NCBI GenBank assembly: GCA_001953215.1
Contig: CP019169.1
Location: forward strand, 62,001 to 126,000
Direction: 5' to 3'
Source of the DNA: Betaproteobacteria bacterium GR16-43
GTDB lineage: Bacteria; Pseudomonadota; Gammaproteobacteria; Burkholderiales; Usitatibacteraceae
DNA length: 64,000 nt
This document shows, one piece after another, positions 29,001-37,782 of the stretch. The notes beneath the pieces are model-generated. The model made no database searches. It worked only from the letters and a program-made list of their open reading frames with translations, and had not been told where the DNA came from. The position numbers were made by a program, and so were the translations under genes. Each line of letters opens with the position of its first letter. Within the stretch, counting starts at the first letter, position 1.

Positions 29001-29215
29001 TCGGCACCGGCGTGGGCTCGGAGCTGCGCCACCCGCTCGGCGTCACGATGGTGGGCGGCCTGCTCGTGTCGCAGGTGCTCACGCTCTTCACGACGCCGGT
29101 CGTGTACCTGTACTTCGATCGCCTCGCCACTCGCTTCGGAAAGACGAAGCCGATCGAAGACGATCCAATAAAGGGGTCAGACTCCTTTATTGCCCAGGAC
29201 AATAAAGGAGTCTGA
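26078..29215 (+). CDS. RND multidrug efflux permease 1 (MdtB-like)
   Basis: 1045 residues with the HAE1 layout: first helix [18 protein letters not shown], periplasmic pore domains, and central helices with the proton-relay pattern [19 protein letters not shown] (paired Asp). The GTG start overlaps the adaptor stop. The final about 15 residues (from [15 protein letters not shown]) are translated from a palindromic repeat inserted at the 3' end, so the original C-terminus was probably shorter. It forms a hetero-permease pair with the next gene, as in MdtBC. Confidence 0.93.
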   Translation: MNPSRLFIERPVATALLMVAILLAGLVAYRQLPLSALPQVDYPTIQVVTLYPGASPDVIASSITAPLERQFGQMPGLKQMSSSSSGGASVITLQFELTMKLEVAEQQVQASINAGSNLLPADLPSPPIYSKVNPADTPILTLAVTSTSLRMPQVQNLVDTRVAQRISQVPGVGLVSLSGGQRPAVRVQVNPKALAAQGIGMEDVRVAINAANTNQAKGSFDGPSRAYTIDANDQLRSADEYKKVVIAYKNNAPIYLMDVADVIEDAENARLGAWMNDTPAIIVNIQRQPGANVIEVVQSVQRLLPSLTASLPPSVEVKVLTDRTVTIRASVKDTQFELLLAIALVVMVIFIFLRTASGTLIPSVAVPLSLVGTFGVMYLAGFSINNLTLMALVIATGFVVDDAIVVIENIARYVEEGETPMEAALKGSRQIAFTIISLTFSLIAVLIPLLFMGDVVGRLFREFAITLAVAILISAFVSLTLTPMMSARLLKHTPPEKQNRFYRRTGEYFDWIVEKYSTALTWVLDRQFLTLMVAIGTLVLTVLLYIVIPKGFFPTQDTGIIQGISEAPQAVSFRSMALRSQALARALLEDPAVESVSTFIGVDGQNTTLNSGRLLINLKPHGVRSLSSAELIERLKPKLAKVEGITLYMQPVQDLTIEDRVSRTQYQYTLEGANAKELAEWTNKMVERMRALPQLTDVASDLQDQGLQAYVVIDRDTAGRLGVTPASIDTALYNAFGQRLISTIFTQSSQYRVVLEVKPEFRRGPASLNDIYVAGTGGVQVPLSSMATIEERLGSLSISRMSQFPATTISFNLAPGKSLGPAVDAIEKLEKEAGIPVSIRTNFQGAALAFRASLTNTLLLILAAIVTMYIVLGVLYESYIHPVTILSTLPSAGVGALLALIVFGHDLGIIAIIGIILLIGIVKKNAILMIDFALEAERERGMSPRDAIFQACQLRFRPILMTTMAAMLGALPLMVGTGVGSELRHPLGVTMVGGLLVSQVLTLFTTPVVYLYFDRLATRFGKTKPIEDDPIKGSDSFIAQDNKGV

Positions 29216-29227
29216 CCCCTTTATTGG
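29165..29227. repeat. Long palindromic repeat (AAAGGGGTCAGACTCCTTTATT type), copy 2
   Basis: Inverted repeat with 28-base arms (CCAATAAAGGGGTCAGACTCCTTTATTG, given in two halves: CCAATAAAGGGGTC and AGACTCCTTTATTG) and a seven-base loop. It lies between the two RND permease genes, supplies the stop codon of the first, and ends 17 bases before the ATG of the second. Related to 17801-17870. Confidence 0.88.
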
Positions 29228-29243
29228 GCCTATTGAACATGAC

Positions 29244-32200
29244 ATGAACCTCGTCGAGCTCTTCGTCCGCCGGCCCGTCGCCACCACGCTGCTCACCATC
29301 GGCGTGTCGCTCGCGGGCATCGGCGCGTTCACGAAGCTCCCCGTGGCACCACTCCCGCAAGTGGCCTTCCCCACCATCGCCGTCAGCGCTTCGGTGCCGG
29401 GAGCCAGCCCCGAGGTGATGGCCGCGACGGTCGCCACGCCGCTCGAGCGCGCGATGGGCCGCATCGCCGGGGTCACGGAGATGACCTCGTCCTCGTCGCT
29501 CGGCAGCACGCGCGTGATCCTGCAGTTCGACCTGTCGCGCGACATCAATGCCGCGGCCAACGAAGTCCAGGCCGCCATCCAGGCCGCGCGCGTGGATCTC
29601 CCGACCAGCCTCACCAGCAATCCGACGTACCGCAAGTTGAATCCGGCCGATGCACCCGTGATGATCATGGCGCTCACCTCGGATCGCTTCACCCGCGGCC
29701 AGATGTACGACATCGCCTCGACCGTCCTCGCGCAGCGCATCTCGCAGGTCTCGGGCGTGGGGCAGGTGACGGTCGGGGGCGGCTCGCTGCCGTCGGTGCG
29801 CGTGGAGCTGCAGCCCTCGCTCATGAACAGCCTCGGCATCACGTTCGAGGACGTGCGCGCGGCCATCAGCAACACCAACGCGAACAAGCCCAAGGGCTTC
29901 GTCGACGACGAGACGCGCCACTGGGAAGTGCGCGCCAACGACCAGGCCAAGACCGCGAAGGAATACATCCCGATCATCGTCGCGTACCGCAACGGCGGCG
30001 CCGTGCGCCTGGGGGACCTGGGCGAAGTCGTGGATTCGGTGCAGGACCTGCGCAACTACGGCGCGGCCAACGGCAAGCCCGCCGTGCTGCTGATCGTGAA
30101 CCTGCAGCCCGACGCCAACATCATCGAGGTGGTGGACAACGTCCAGGCCCTGATGCCCGAGCTGCGTGCCACGCTGCCCGCCGACATCAAGTTGGACACG
30201 ATGATGGAACGCACCTCCACCATCCGCGCCTCGCTGAAGGAAGTGGAGCGCACGCTGGCGATGGCCGTGGCGCTGGTGATCCTCGTGGTGTTCGCGTTCC
30301 TGCGCAATTGGCGGGCCGCGTTGATCCCCACGGTCGCGGTGCCGGTTTCCATCCTCGGCACCTTCGGGATCATGTTCCTGCTGGGCTACAGCCTGAACAA
30401 CCTCTCGCTGATGGCGCTCGTGATCGCCACGGGCTTCGTGGTGGACGACGCGATCGTCGTGCTCGAGAACGTGAGCCGCCACATCGAAGCGGGCGAGACG
30501 CCGTTCAAGGCGGCGCTGAAGGGCGCGCGCGAAGTTTCCTTCACCGTGGTCTCGATGAGCATCTCGCTCGTGGCCGTGTTCATTCCCATCCTGTTCATGG
30601 GCGGCATCATCGGGCGCCTCTTCCGCGAGTTTGCCGTCACGCTCTCGGTGGCGATCGGCGTCTCGCTCGTCGTCTCGCTCACCACGACGCCGATGATGTG
30701 CGCGTTCCTGCTGACGAGGGAGGACAAGTCGAAGCCGCCGGGGCGCTTCGCGCGCGCGTCGGAGGCGGCCTTCGGCTGGATGCTGCGCGCCTACGACCGC
30801 ACGCTTGGCTGGGCGCTGCGTTTCCCGATCATCGTGCTGGCGATCCTCGTCGGCACCGTGGCGCTCAACATCTACCTCTACACGATCGTGCCCAAGGGCT
30901 TCTTCCCGCAGCAGGACACGGGGCGCGTGATCGCCAACCTGCGCGCCGACCAGTCGAGCTCCTTCCAGGCCACGCGCGACAAGCTCGAGGAGGCGATGGC
31001 CATCGTCATGGCCGACCCCGCCGTGGAAAACGTGACCGGATTCATCGGCGGCGGCGGCTTCGGCGGGCGCAACACCGCGAACATGTTCATTGCGCTGAAG
31101 CCACTGAAGCAGCGCGGGCCCATCGACCCGGTGCTGGTGCGCATGCGCGCGGCCACGAGCAAGATCGCCGGCGCCAACGTGTTCCTGAATCCCATCCAGG
31201 ACCTGCGCGCCGGGGGACGCGAAGCGCCCGCCGCGGTGCAATTCACGTTGCGCTCCGACAGCCTCGATACGCTGCGCGAATGGGCCCCGAAGCTCGAGTA
31301 CGCGCTGCGCGACCGGCCCGAGCTGGCCGACGTGAGCTCCGACCAGCAGGCCCGGGGCCTGCAGACCTCGCTCGTGATCGACCGTCCCACCGCGGCGCGC
31401 CTGGGCATCACGCCGCGCATGATCGACTCGACGCTGAACCTGGCCTTCGGCCAGGCGCAGGTCTCCACCGTCTACCAGGACACGAACCAGTACAAGGTCG
31501 TCATGGAAGCGTCGCCCGAGTACGGCCAGAACCCGCAGACGCTGCAGATGGTCTACGTGCTCTCGCCCACCAAGGGCCCGGTGCCGTTGTCGCAGGTCGC
31601 GCGTTTCGAGACCACGCTGGCGCCGCTCTCCGTGAACCACCAGGGCACCTTCGCGGCGACGACGGTCTCGTTCAACCTGCAGCCCGGCATCGCGATGTCC
31701 GAGGCCGCCGACATCGTTCGCGACACGATGGCGCGCATCGCGGCCCCGTCGAACATCTATGCGTCGTTCGAAGGCACGGCGAAGCAGTTCCAGTCGGGCA
31801 TGGACAGCCAGCCGCTGCTGATCCTCGCCGCGCTCATCACGGTCTACCTCGTGCTGGGCATGCTCTACGAGAGCACCGTGCACCCGATCACCATCCTCTC
31901 GACGCTGCCTTCGGCGGGCGTGGGCGCGCTGCTGGCGCTGCTCGCGTTCAAGGTCGATCTCTCGCTCATCGCGCTGATCGGCGTGATCCTGCTGATCGGC
32001 ATCGTGAAGAAGAACGCCATCCTGATGATCGACTTCGCCCTCGACGCCGAGCGCCGCGGCGGCAAGGAACCCCACGAGGCGATCCGCGAGGCCTGCCTGC
32101 TGCGTTTCCGGCCGATCCTCATGACCACGCTGGCCGCGATGCTGGCCGCGATCCCGCTCGCCGTCGGCTTCGGCGACGGCGCCGAGCTGCGCCAGCCGCT

Positions 32201-32354
32201 CGGCATCTCCATCCTCGGCGGGCTCCTCGTGAGCCAGATGCTCACGCTCTACACGACGCCGGTGGTCTACCTCGAACTCGACCGCGCACGCCTCTGGTTC
32301 GAGCGCCGCTTCCGGCGCCGCGCCAAGCCCGCCCTTGCCCCGCAAATGCCATGA
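29244..32354 (+). CDS. RND multidrug efflux permease 2 (MdtC-like)
   Basis: 1036 residues beginning MNLVELFVRRPVATTLLTIG, the typical RND first helix; upstream in-frame starts lie inside the palindromic repeat and are rejected. [19 protein letters not shown] carries the paired Asp of the proton relay, and [20 protein letters not shown] is the second-half signature. It pairs with the preceding permease and shares one adaptor. The stop overlaps the outer-membrane gene ATG (ATGA). Confidence 0.94.
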   Translation: MNLVELFVRRPVATTLLTIGVSLAGIGAFTKLPVAPLPQVAFPTIAVSASVPGASPEVMAATVATPLERAMGRIAGVTEMTSSSSLGSTRVILQFDLSRDINAAANEVQAAIQAARVDLPTSLTSNPTYRKLNPADAPVMIMALTSDRFTRGQMYDIASTVLAQRISQVSGVGQVTVGGGSLPSVRVELQPSLMNSLGITFEDVRAAISNTNANKPKGFVDDETRHWEVRANDQAKTAKEYIPIIVAYRNGGAVRLGDLGEVVDSVQDLRNYGAANGKPAVLLIVNLQPDANIIEVVDNVQALMPELRATLPADIKLDTMMERTSTIRASLKEVERTLAMAVALVILVVFAFLRNWRAALIPTVAVPVSILGTFGIMFLLGYSLNNLSLMALVIATGFVVDDAIVVLENVSRHIEAGETPFKAALKGAREVSFTVVSMSISLVAVFIPILFMGGIIGRLFREFAVTLSVAIGVSLVVSLTTTPMMCAFLLTREDKSKPPGRFARASEAAFGWMLRAYDRTLGWALRFPIIVLAILVGTVALNIYLYTIVPKGFFPQQDTGRVIANLRADQSSSFQATRDKLEEAMAIVMADPAVENVTGFIGGGGFGGRNTANMFIALKPLKQRGPIDPVLVRMRAATSKIAGANVFLNPIQDLRAGGREAPAAVQFTLRSDSLDTLREWAPKLEYALRDRPELADVSSDQQARGLQTSLVIDRPTAARLGITPRMIDSTLNLAFGQAQVSTVYQDTNQYKVVMEASPEYGQNPQTLQMVYVLSPTKGPVPLSQVARFETTLAPLSVNHQGTFAATTVSFNLQPGIAMSEAADIVRDTMARIAAPSNIYASFEGTAKQFQSGMDSQPLLILAALITVYLVLGMLYESTVHPITILSTLPSAGVGALLALLAFKVDLSLIALIGVILLIGIVKKNAILMIDFALDAERRGGKEPHEAIREACLLRFRPILMTTLAAMLAAIPLAVGFGDGAELRQPLGISILGGLLVSQMLTLYTTPVVYLELDRARLWFERRFRRRAKPALAPQMP

Positions 32355-33727
32355 CGCTACGGATCGCCCTCCTCGTCTCCCTCTCGCTGCTCGGCGCTTG
32401 CGCCGTGGGCCCGGACTATTCGAAGCCGGAAGTCGCGGTGCCGCCCGCGTTCAAGGAGTCCGGCTGGAAGGTCGCGCAACCGGCGGACGCCGCACCCAAG
32501 GGCAAGTGGTGGGAGATCTTCAACGATCCCGTCCTGAATGCGCTCGAGGAGCAGGTCGAGATTTCCAACTATTCGCTCAAGTCCGCCGAGGCCCGCTATC
32601 GCCAGGCCCGGGCCGCGGTGGATGGCGCGCGCTCCCAGCTCTATCCCGACCTGGGCTATCGCTTCGGGGCCACGCGCGCGGGCGGCCGCGAAAAAGACCT
32701 CGTGAACAGCTATTCGGCTTCGGCCGTCGCGGGCTGGGAGCCGGACCTGTGGGGCCGCATCCGCAGGACCGTGGAGGCCAGCAGCGCCAACGAGCAGGCG
32801 AGCGCCGCGGACCTGGCGGGCGTGAAGCTCGCGCTGCAGGCCCAGCTCGCGACCGCGTACTTCTCGCTGCGCGTGACCGACGCGGGCCGCGCGATCCTCG
32901 ACGACACGGTGAAGGCCTTCCAGACCTCGTACGACCTCACGCAGAACCGCTATCGCGCGGGCGTGGCCGCGAAGGCCGACGTGGTGCAGGCCGAATCGCA
33001 GCTGCTCAGCGTGAAGTCGCAGGTGCTCGACATCCGCGCGAGCCGCGCCACGCTCGAACATGCGATCGCCGTGCTGGTGGGCAAGGCGCCCGCGGACTTC
33101 GCGCTCGAGACGATCCCGTTCGCGAACCGCGTGCCGGACATTCCCGCCGGCCTGCCCTCGACGCTGCTCGAGCGCCGCCCCGACATCGCGGGCGCCGAGC
33201 GCCGCATGGCCGCGGCCAACGCGCAGATCGGCATCGCGAAGGCCGCGTACTTCCCCGACCTTTCGCTCTCCGCCACGGCGGGCTCGGCGAGCGCGACCGC
33301 GGGCAAGCTCTTCGATGCCTCGGGCTTCGTCTGGTCGATCGGCGCGCAACTTGCCGGAACGCTCATCGACTTCGGCGCGCGCAGTGCGCAGGTGGAATCC
33401 GCGCGCGCGGGCTACGACGCCGCAGTGGCGGACTATCGCGGCACCGTGCTGGGCGGGTTCCAGGAGGTCGAGGACAACCTCGCCACGATCCATTGGCTGG
33501 GTGAAGCGTTCGTCGTCCAGGAGCAGGCCGTGCGGGCCGCGCGCGAATCCGTGGCGCTCACGCTGAACCAGTACAAGGCGGGCACCGCGAGCTACCTCAA
33601 CGTGGCGCTGGTGCAGGCCTCGCAGCTCTCGGAAGAACGCACGATGGTGCAGCTCGTCGGCCGCCGCCTCGCGGCTTCGGTTGCGCTGGTGCGTTCCATC
33701 GGGGGCGATTGGCAGCCGCCCTCCTGA
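32351..33727 (+). CDS. Outer-membrane efflux lipoprotein (NodT/OprM family)
   Basis: 458 residues. Lipobox LLGAC at the end of the signal sequence, then the conserved start VGPDYSKPEVAVPPAF. Two outer-membrane-factor repeats follow, with the usual coiled-coil segments and a YKAGTASYLNV motif near the end. It is the TolC-like channel of the tripartite pump, last gene of the adaptor-permease-permease-channel operon. Confidence 0.93.
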   Translation: MTLRIALLVSLSLLGACAVGPDYSKPEVAVPPAFKESGWKVAQPADAAPKGKWWEIFNDPVLNALEEQVEISNYSLKSAEARYRQARAAVDGARSQLYPDLGYRFGATRAGGREKDLVNSYSASAVAGWEPDLWGRIRRTVEASSANEQASAADLAGVKLALQAQLATAYFSLRVTDAGRAILDDTVKAFQTSYDLTQNRYRAGVAAKADVVQAESQLLSVKSQVLDIRASRATLEHAIAVLVGKAPADFALETIPFANRVPDIPAGLPSTLLERRPDIAGAERRMAAANAQIGIAKAAYFPDLSLSATAGSASATAGKLFDASGFVWSIGAQLAGTLIDFGARSAQVESARAGYDAAVADYRGTVLGGFQEVEDNLATIHWLGEAFVVQEQAVRAARESVALTLNQYKAGTASYLNVALVQASQLSEERTMVQLVGRRLAASVALVRSIGGDWQPPS

Positions 33728-33753
33728 TTCGTTCCCGCGGCAGGGAGTCTTGA

Positions 33754-34020
33754 AAGTTTTCGCACGCCGATCCCCACCCTTTTGAAAAGAAGGGGGCCGC
33801 CAGGAGGCGGCTCCAAGGACAGCCGTACGCCGATCCCCGCCGATAAACCCTGGATGAAATGCTTCGCTAACGAGCAGCGATGACTTTGCGCACGCTCGCC
33901 GCCATGAAATTCAAGAATGGGGTTATCGGCGGGGATCGGCGTTCCATGCTTCACCCTAAGCCGCCCTCATTGGGCGGCTTCTTTATTTCTGAAAGGGTGG
34001 GGATCGGCGTGCCAAAACTT
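33754..34020. repeat. Nested inverted-repeat element after the efflux operon
   Basis: The 336-base gap between the channel gene and LysR holds no gene. Outer arms of 29 bases (33754-33782 and 33992-34020) share GCACGCCGATCCCCACCCTT and flank inner arms of 20 bases (33827-33846 and 33923-33942) sharing ACGCCGATCCCCGCCGATAA. Both pairs contain the core ACGCCGATCCCC. A hairpin GCCGCC-AGGA-GGCGGC and a terminator-like stem AAGCCGCCC-TCAT-TGGGCGGCTT followed by T-rich sequence sit between them. Confidence 0.8.
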
Positions 34021-34035
34021 GCGCGGTCTACCTGG

Positions 34036-34055
34036 ATTCCCGCCTCCGCGGGAAT
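34036..34055. repeat. ATTCCCGC-CTCC-GCGGGAAT palindromic repeat
   Basis: A perfect 8-bp inverted repeat with a TGG prefix and GAC suffix, a sequence type dispersed in many proteobacterial genomes. It lies between the nested element and the LysR stop and may terminate LysR transcription. Confidence 0.65.
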
Positions 34056-34063
34056 GACACGAG

Positions 34064-35041
34064 CTACGCCGCGCTGCCCTCGGCGAGCATCCACTCGCGG
34101 AAGCGAGCGAGGTCGGGGCGTTCACGAACCGATTCCGGCGTGACGAAGTAGTACGCGTAGCGAGAGGGCATCGCCGCGTCGAAGGGAATGACGAGCCGGC
34201 CGGCCTTGACGTCGGGACCCACGAGCGGACGCAACGCGAGCGCAACGCCCAATCCGTCGGCCGCGGCTTCGATGGCGAGGGAGCCATCGGTGAAGTGCGG
34301 GCCCCGCACCGCGTCGATTCCCTCGACGCCCGCGTGCGCGAGCCATTCCTTCCACGTGGGGCGCGCCTTCTCGTCGGGCACGGTGTCGTCGTGGATCAGC
34401 GTGTGGTGGCGAAGATCCGCAGGCACCTTGAGGCCGTTCACGCCCTTCAGCAGGCGCGGGCTGCAGACCGGGACGTACTCGGCGGCGAAGATGCGGTCGA
34501 CGCGCGCGCCGGCGTATTCGCCGCCGCCGTAGCGGATGGCGATCGTGTCGTCGCCGCCGCTCTCGATGAAGAGCGAATGGCTCCCGTCGGCGCGGCCGTC
34601 GATCATCTCGAGGCTGCTCGTGAGGCGCAGGTCGATCTCCGGATGCGACATGGCCAGGCCCTGCAGGCGCGGCAACAGCCAGCGCGTCGAGAAGCTGGGC
34701 GGTGCACTCACCACGAGCGGCGAGTTGGGCGCGGAAGGGCGGCGCACGCTCGCCAGGGCGGAAGCCAGGAATCCCAGGCCTTCGCGCACCTTCGGGTACA
34801 TCGCCACGCCAGCCGGCGTGAGTTCGAGGGCCCGGGTGAGGCGCCTGAAGAGCGGCACGCCCACGTGGTCCTCGAGCAGGCGGATCTGCTGGCTCACCGC
34901 GGAGGGCGTCACGTGCAGCTCCGCCGCGGCCTTCTTGAAGCTCAGCAGGCGTGCGGCAGCCTCGAAAGCCCGCAAGGTCCCGAAGGGGGGAACCCGGGTT
35001 TCGAGGTCGGCGATGGGTAAGTCGTTCTGTTTCATCCGCAA
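34064..35041 (-). CDS. LysR-family transcriptional regulator (GcvA-like)
   Basis: 325 residues. The HTH is at about residues 20-80 (PFGTLRAFEAAARLLSFKKA, then AELHVTPSAVSQQIRLLEDH) and is followed by a two-lobed effector domain. The GcvA/AmpR branch is suggested by the FKKAAAELHVTPSAVSQQI and PLFRRLTRALELTPAG patterns. It is transcribed divergently from a small gene at 35158 and the hydrolase cluster, which are plausible targets. Confidence 0.9.
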   Translation of the reverse strand: MRMKQNDLPIADLETRVPPFGTLRAFEAAARLLSFKKAAAELHVTPSAVSQQIRLLEDHVGVPLFRRLTRALELTPAGVAMYPKVREGLGFLASALASVRRPSAPNSPLVVSAPPSFSTRWLLPRLQGLAMSHPEIDLRLTSSLEMIDGRADGSHSLFIESGGDDTIAIRYGGGEYAGARVDRIFAAEYVPVCSPRLLKGVNGLKVPADLRHHTLIHDDTVPDEKARPTWKEWLAHAGVEGIDAVRGPHFTDGSLAIEAAADGLGVALALRPLVGPDVKAGRLVIPFDAAMPSRYAYYFVTPESVRERPDLARFREWMLAEGSAA

Positions 35042-35157
35042 GTATTCATCGTTTGTTGCAGCGCAACATAGCCACTATATTCCATGCGTGGGTTCAAGTA
35101 AATCGACAACCGGTTGATAAACTTTAACTCATTGATTTAACTGAAGGAGATAGCACA

Positions 35158-35349
35158 ATGGACAGCAACATCCGCATCGAAAGACTCATCCGCGAAGCCC
35201 GTGTGCAGCGCAGCGCGCACGTGGGAATCGCCCTGGGCGAATTCCTCGCGAGCCTGTGGCTCGGGACGGCCGAGATGTTCGGCAAGATCCCCGAAGGCCG
35301 CAATCCCGGCACCCTCACCCGCGTGCAGAAGCCCCTCCAGGCGCGCTGA
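35158..35349 (+). CDS. Small conserved-type protein of unknown function
   Basis: 63 residues starting MDSNIRIERLIREARVQRSA, preceded by a good Shine-Dalgarno (GAAGGAGA). A basic amphipathic N-terminal half and a short hydrophobic stretch (GIALGEFLASLWLG) are visible. It is divergent from LysR across 116 bases of AT-richer sequence that should hold both promoters. No domain recognised. Confidence 0.55.
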   Translation: MDSNIRIERLIREARVQRSAHVGIALGEFLASLWLGTAEMFGKIPEGRNPGTLTRVQKPLQAR

Positions 35350-35367
35350 CGGCGAGCCCGCGGCCCC

Positions 35368-36279
35368 ATGGCCGCACAGGCGCCCCGGCACGAGCGTTTC
35401 CTCGGCCTGGGCCCCTCGGGCTTCCATCGCCTCCACGCGACGTCGTGGGGCGATCCGGAGAATCCGCGCGTGGTCCTCTGCGCGCATGGATACAGCGGCA
35501 ACGCCCGCGATTTCGACTACCTCGCGCAGGGCCTGGCCCGGGACTACCGCGTCATCTGCCCGGACGTCGTGGGTCGTGGGGAGAGCGGTTGGCTCGCCTC
35601 GCCGCTCGAGTACAACTTCCCGCAGTTCCTCGCCGACCTGAACGCGCTGCTCGCGCGCCTCGACGTGCACGAGATCGACTGGATCGGCACGTCGATGGGC
35701 GGCCTGCTCGGCATGCTCGTGGCCGCGCAACCGAACACGCCGATCCGCCGGCTCGTGATGAACGACGTGGGCGCCTTCCTCCCGATGCCCGCGCTGCAGT
35801 ACATCGCGCGCAACCTCCAGGCCCCCGCCACCTTCCGCTCGCTCGCGGCCGTGGAGGCCCACATGCGAAAGACGCACCGCGAGTGGGGCGAGATCTCCGA
35901 CGCGCAATGGCGTGAGATCGCCATCCACGGTTCGCGCAAGGCGGGCGCACGATTCCGGCTGCATTTCGACCCGGCCCTCGCACGCATCGCGAATCCCCTG
36001 CCGATCACGCCGGGCCTCTATTTCTGGGATGCGTGGAAACACGTCGCGTGCCCCACGCTGCTGCTGCGCGGCGAAGACTCGACCGTCTTCCCGAAAATGG
36101 TCGCGGAGTCGATGAAGCTGCACCATCCGGCCGTGGTGCTCGAGGAGATTCGCGGTTGCGGCCACGCGCCCTCGCTCATGAACGCGGAGCAGGCGGCCCT
36201 GGTGGGCGGCTTCCTCGATGCGCCGGTAGACTGGCGCCATGAAACCGCCGCTGCTGCTGTTGCCGGGTCTGCTGACTGA
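35368..36279 (+). CDS. Alpha/beta hydrolase 1
   Basis: 303 residues. Oxyanion-hole HGYSGN, nucleophile elbow GTSMGG (Ser), an acid in the ..LLRGEDSTVF strand and a terminal His in IRGCGHAPSLM form a complete catalytic set. The substrate is unknown. It is the first of three consecutive hydrolase genes; its end overlaps the second by about 41 bases. Confidence 0.85.
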   Translation: MAAQAPRHERFLGLGPSGFHRLHATSWGDPENPRVVLCAHGYSGNARDFDYLAQGLARDYRVICPDVVGRGESGWLASPLEYNFPQFLADLNALLARLDVHEIDWIGTSMGGLLGMLVAAQPNTPIRRLVMNDVGAFLPMPALQYIARNLQAPATFRSLAAVEAHMRKTHREWGEISDAQWREIAIHGSRKAGARFRLHFDPALARIANPLPITPGLYFWDAWKHVACPTLLLRGEDSTVFPKMVAESMKLHHPAVVLEEIRGCGHAPSLMNAEQAALVGGFLDAPVDWRHETAAAAVAGSAD

Positions 36280-36943
36280 CGCCCGGCTCTTCGAACACCA
36301 GTCCCGCAACCTCTCCGACATCGCGCAGCCCGTCGTGGCCGACCTCACCGGGGCCGACACGATCGCGGCCCTCGCGACGCACGCGATCGGCCGCATGCCC
36401 GCGGGCCCCTTCGCCGTCGCCGGCCTCTCGATGGGCGGATACGTCGCACTCGAAATCCTGAGGCAGGCCCCGGAGCGCGTCGCGGCGCTCGCTTTGCTCA
36501 ACACCAACGCGCGGGCCGACACGGCTGAATCCACGGCGAACCGCGTGCGGTTGATGGCGCTGGCCGACAAGGACTTCGCCGCCGTCAACGCGGCCCTGGT
36601 GCCCAAGTTGCTGCACCCCGATCACGTGCGCGACGCGCGCCTCGTGAAGGCGCTCGACGACATGGCCGCCGCCGTCGGGGTCGAAGGCTTCAAGCGCCAG
36701 CAGCGCGCGATCATCGGCCGCATCGACAGCCGCCCGCACCTCGGTGCCATCCGCGTGCCCGCCATGGTCCTGGCCGCGCGCGAGGACGCGATCATGCCGA
36801 TGGAAGTGAGCGAAGAGATGGCGCACGGAATCCCCGGCTGCACGCTGGAGATCGTCGAGCACTGCGGACACATCTCCTCGATGGAGCAGCCGGAGGCCGT
36901 GACCGCACGGCTGCGTGGATGGATTCGACGCATCGCTGGGTAG
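36239..36943 (+). CDS. Alpha/beta hydrolase 2
   Basis: 234 residues, a short form. LLLLPGLLTDARLF is the oxyanion strand, GLSMGGYVAL the nucleophile elbow, a late Asp sits in LAAREDAIMP, and EHCGHISSMEQP holds the His. It resembles pimeloyl-ester or homoserine-type small hydrolases, but no substrate can be assigned. Its ends overlap both neighbours, so the three genes are translationally linked. Confidence 0.85.
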   Translation: MKPPLLLLPGLLTDARLFEHQSRNLSDIAQPVVADLTGADTIAALATHAIGRMPAGPFAVAGLSMGGYVALEILRQAPERVAALALLNTNARADTAESTANRVRLMALADKDFAAVNAALVPKLLHPDHVRDARLVKALDDMAAAVGVEGFKRQQRAIIGRIDSRPHLGAIRVPAMVLAAREDAIMPMEVSEEMAHGIPGCTLEIVEHCGHISSMEQPEAVTARLRGWIRRIAG

Positions 36944-37782
36944 CGCCCGACGGCGCTTCGATCTTCTACCGCCATTGGCGCCCGGCGAATCCGCGTGGCG
37001 CGCTCGTGCTGCTGCATGGCGTGGCGAGCAACTCGACCCGTTGGTGGGAATTCGTCGAGGGCACGAGCCTCAAGGATGACTGGTCGCTCATCCGCATCGA
37101 CCGCCGCGGCCAGGGCGAATCGGTGTGGCGCAAGCCCGCGGGGATGCGCGAATGGTGCGACGACATCGCGGGCATCCTCTCCGCCGAGGGCTTCGAGCGC
37201 GGATACGTCGGCGGCCATTGCCTGGGAGCCAACATCGCGATCGCGTTCGGCGCCGCGCATCCCGATCGCACGGCGGGGCTGGTGCTCGTGGAGCCGCTGC
37301 CGCGCTCGTCCCTCAGCGGCACGCTCGATCGGACGGCTCGCGCCCGGGGCCTGCTGCACCTGGCCTCCGGAATCTCGCGCGTCGCGAACGCATTGGGCAT
37401 CTACCGGCGCACGCTCCCGAAGATGGATCTGAAGGTGCTCGACCAGAAGACGCGCGCGGCCATCGCGCACGCGGAACCCGGAGCTCTCGACCTCTACGGC
37501 GCACCGCTGCTCGACCTGAAGATCCTGCCCACGGGCAGCTACTTCCGGGACTTGCTCGCCGTGACCGGCGAGTTGCCCGACTTCGCGACCATCCCGGCTC
37601 CCGCCCTCGCGCTGCTCTCGAAGCACAGCACGTTCACCGATCCGGCCGCGACGCGCGCCGCCCTCGCCCGCCTTCCGCATTGCGACGTGATCGAACTCGA
37701 CGCCATCCACTGGATTCCCACCGAGCAGCCGGTGGCGATGCGGGAGGCCATTGAGAAAATGCTCAAGGTCAAAAGCGATTGA
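36919..37782 (+). CDS. Alpha/beta hydrolase 3 with a cysteine at the nucleophile position
   Basis: 287 residues. VLLHGVASNSTRWWEF is the oxyanion strand and RIDRRGQGES the usual loop. The nucleophile elbow reads GGHCLGANIA: a Cys replaces the common Ser, as in dienelactone hydrolases. A late acid (STFTDPAATR region) and His (DAIHWIPTEQP) are present. The last codons (AAA AGC GAT TGA) lie in the left arm of a long inverted repeat. Confidence 0.82.
   Translation: MDSTHRWVAPDGASIFYRHWRPANPRGALVLLHGVASNSTRWWEFVEGTSLKDDWSLIRIDRRGQGESVWRKPAGMREWCDDIAGILSAEGFERGYVGGHCLGANIAIAFGAAHPDRTAGLVLVEPLPRSSLSGTLDRTARARGLLHLASGISRVANALGIYRRTLPKMDLKVLDQKTRAAIAHAEPGALDLYGAPLLDLKILPTGSYFRDLLAVTGELPDFATIPAPALALLSKHSTFTDPAATRAALARLPHCDVIELDAIHWIPTEQPVAMREAIEKMLKVKSD

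Noticed and set aside
17801-29227. Insertion sequences around the GGGGTC.GACTCC palindromes
   Set aside because: No transposase ORF lies in or between these elements; only the non-coding palindromes are present.
26087-32345. Very long minus-strand ORFs of about 980 and 1050 residues
   Set aside because: They mirror the two RND permease genes and are caused by high GC content; no recognisable domains.
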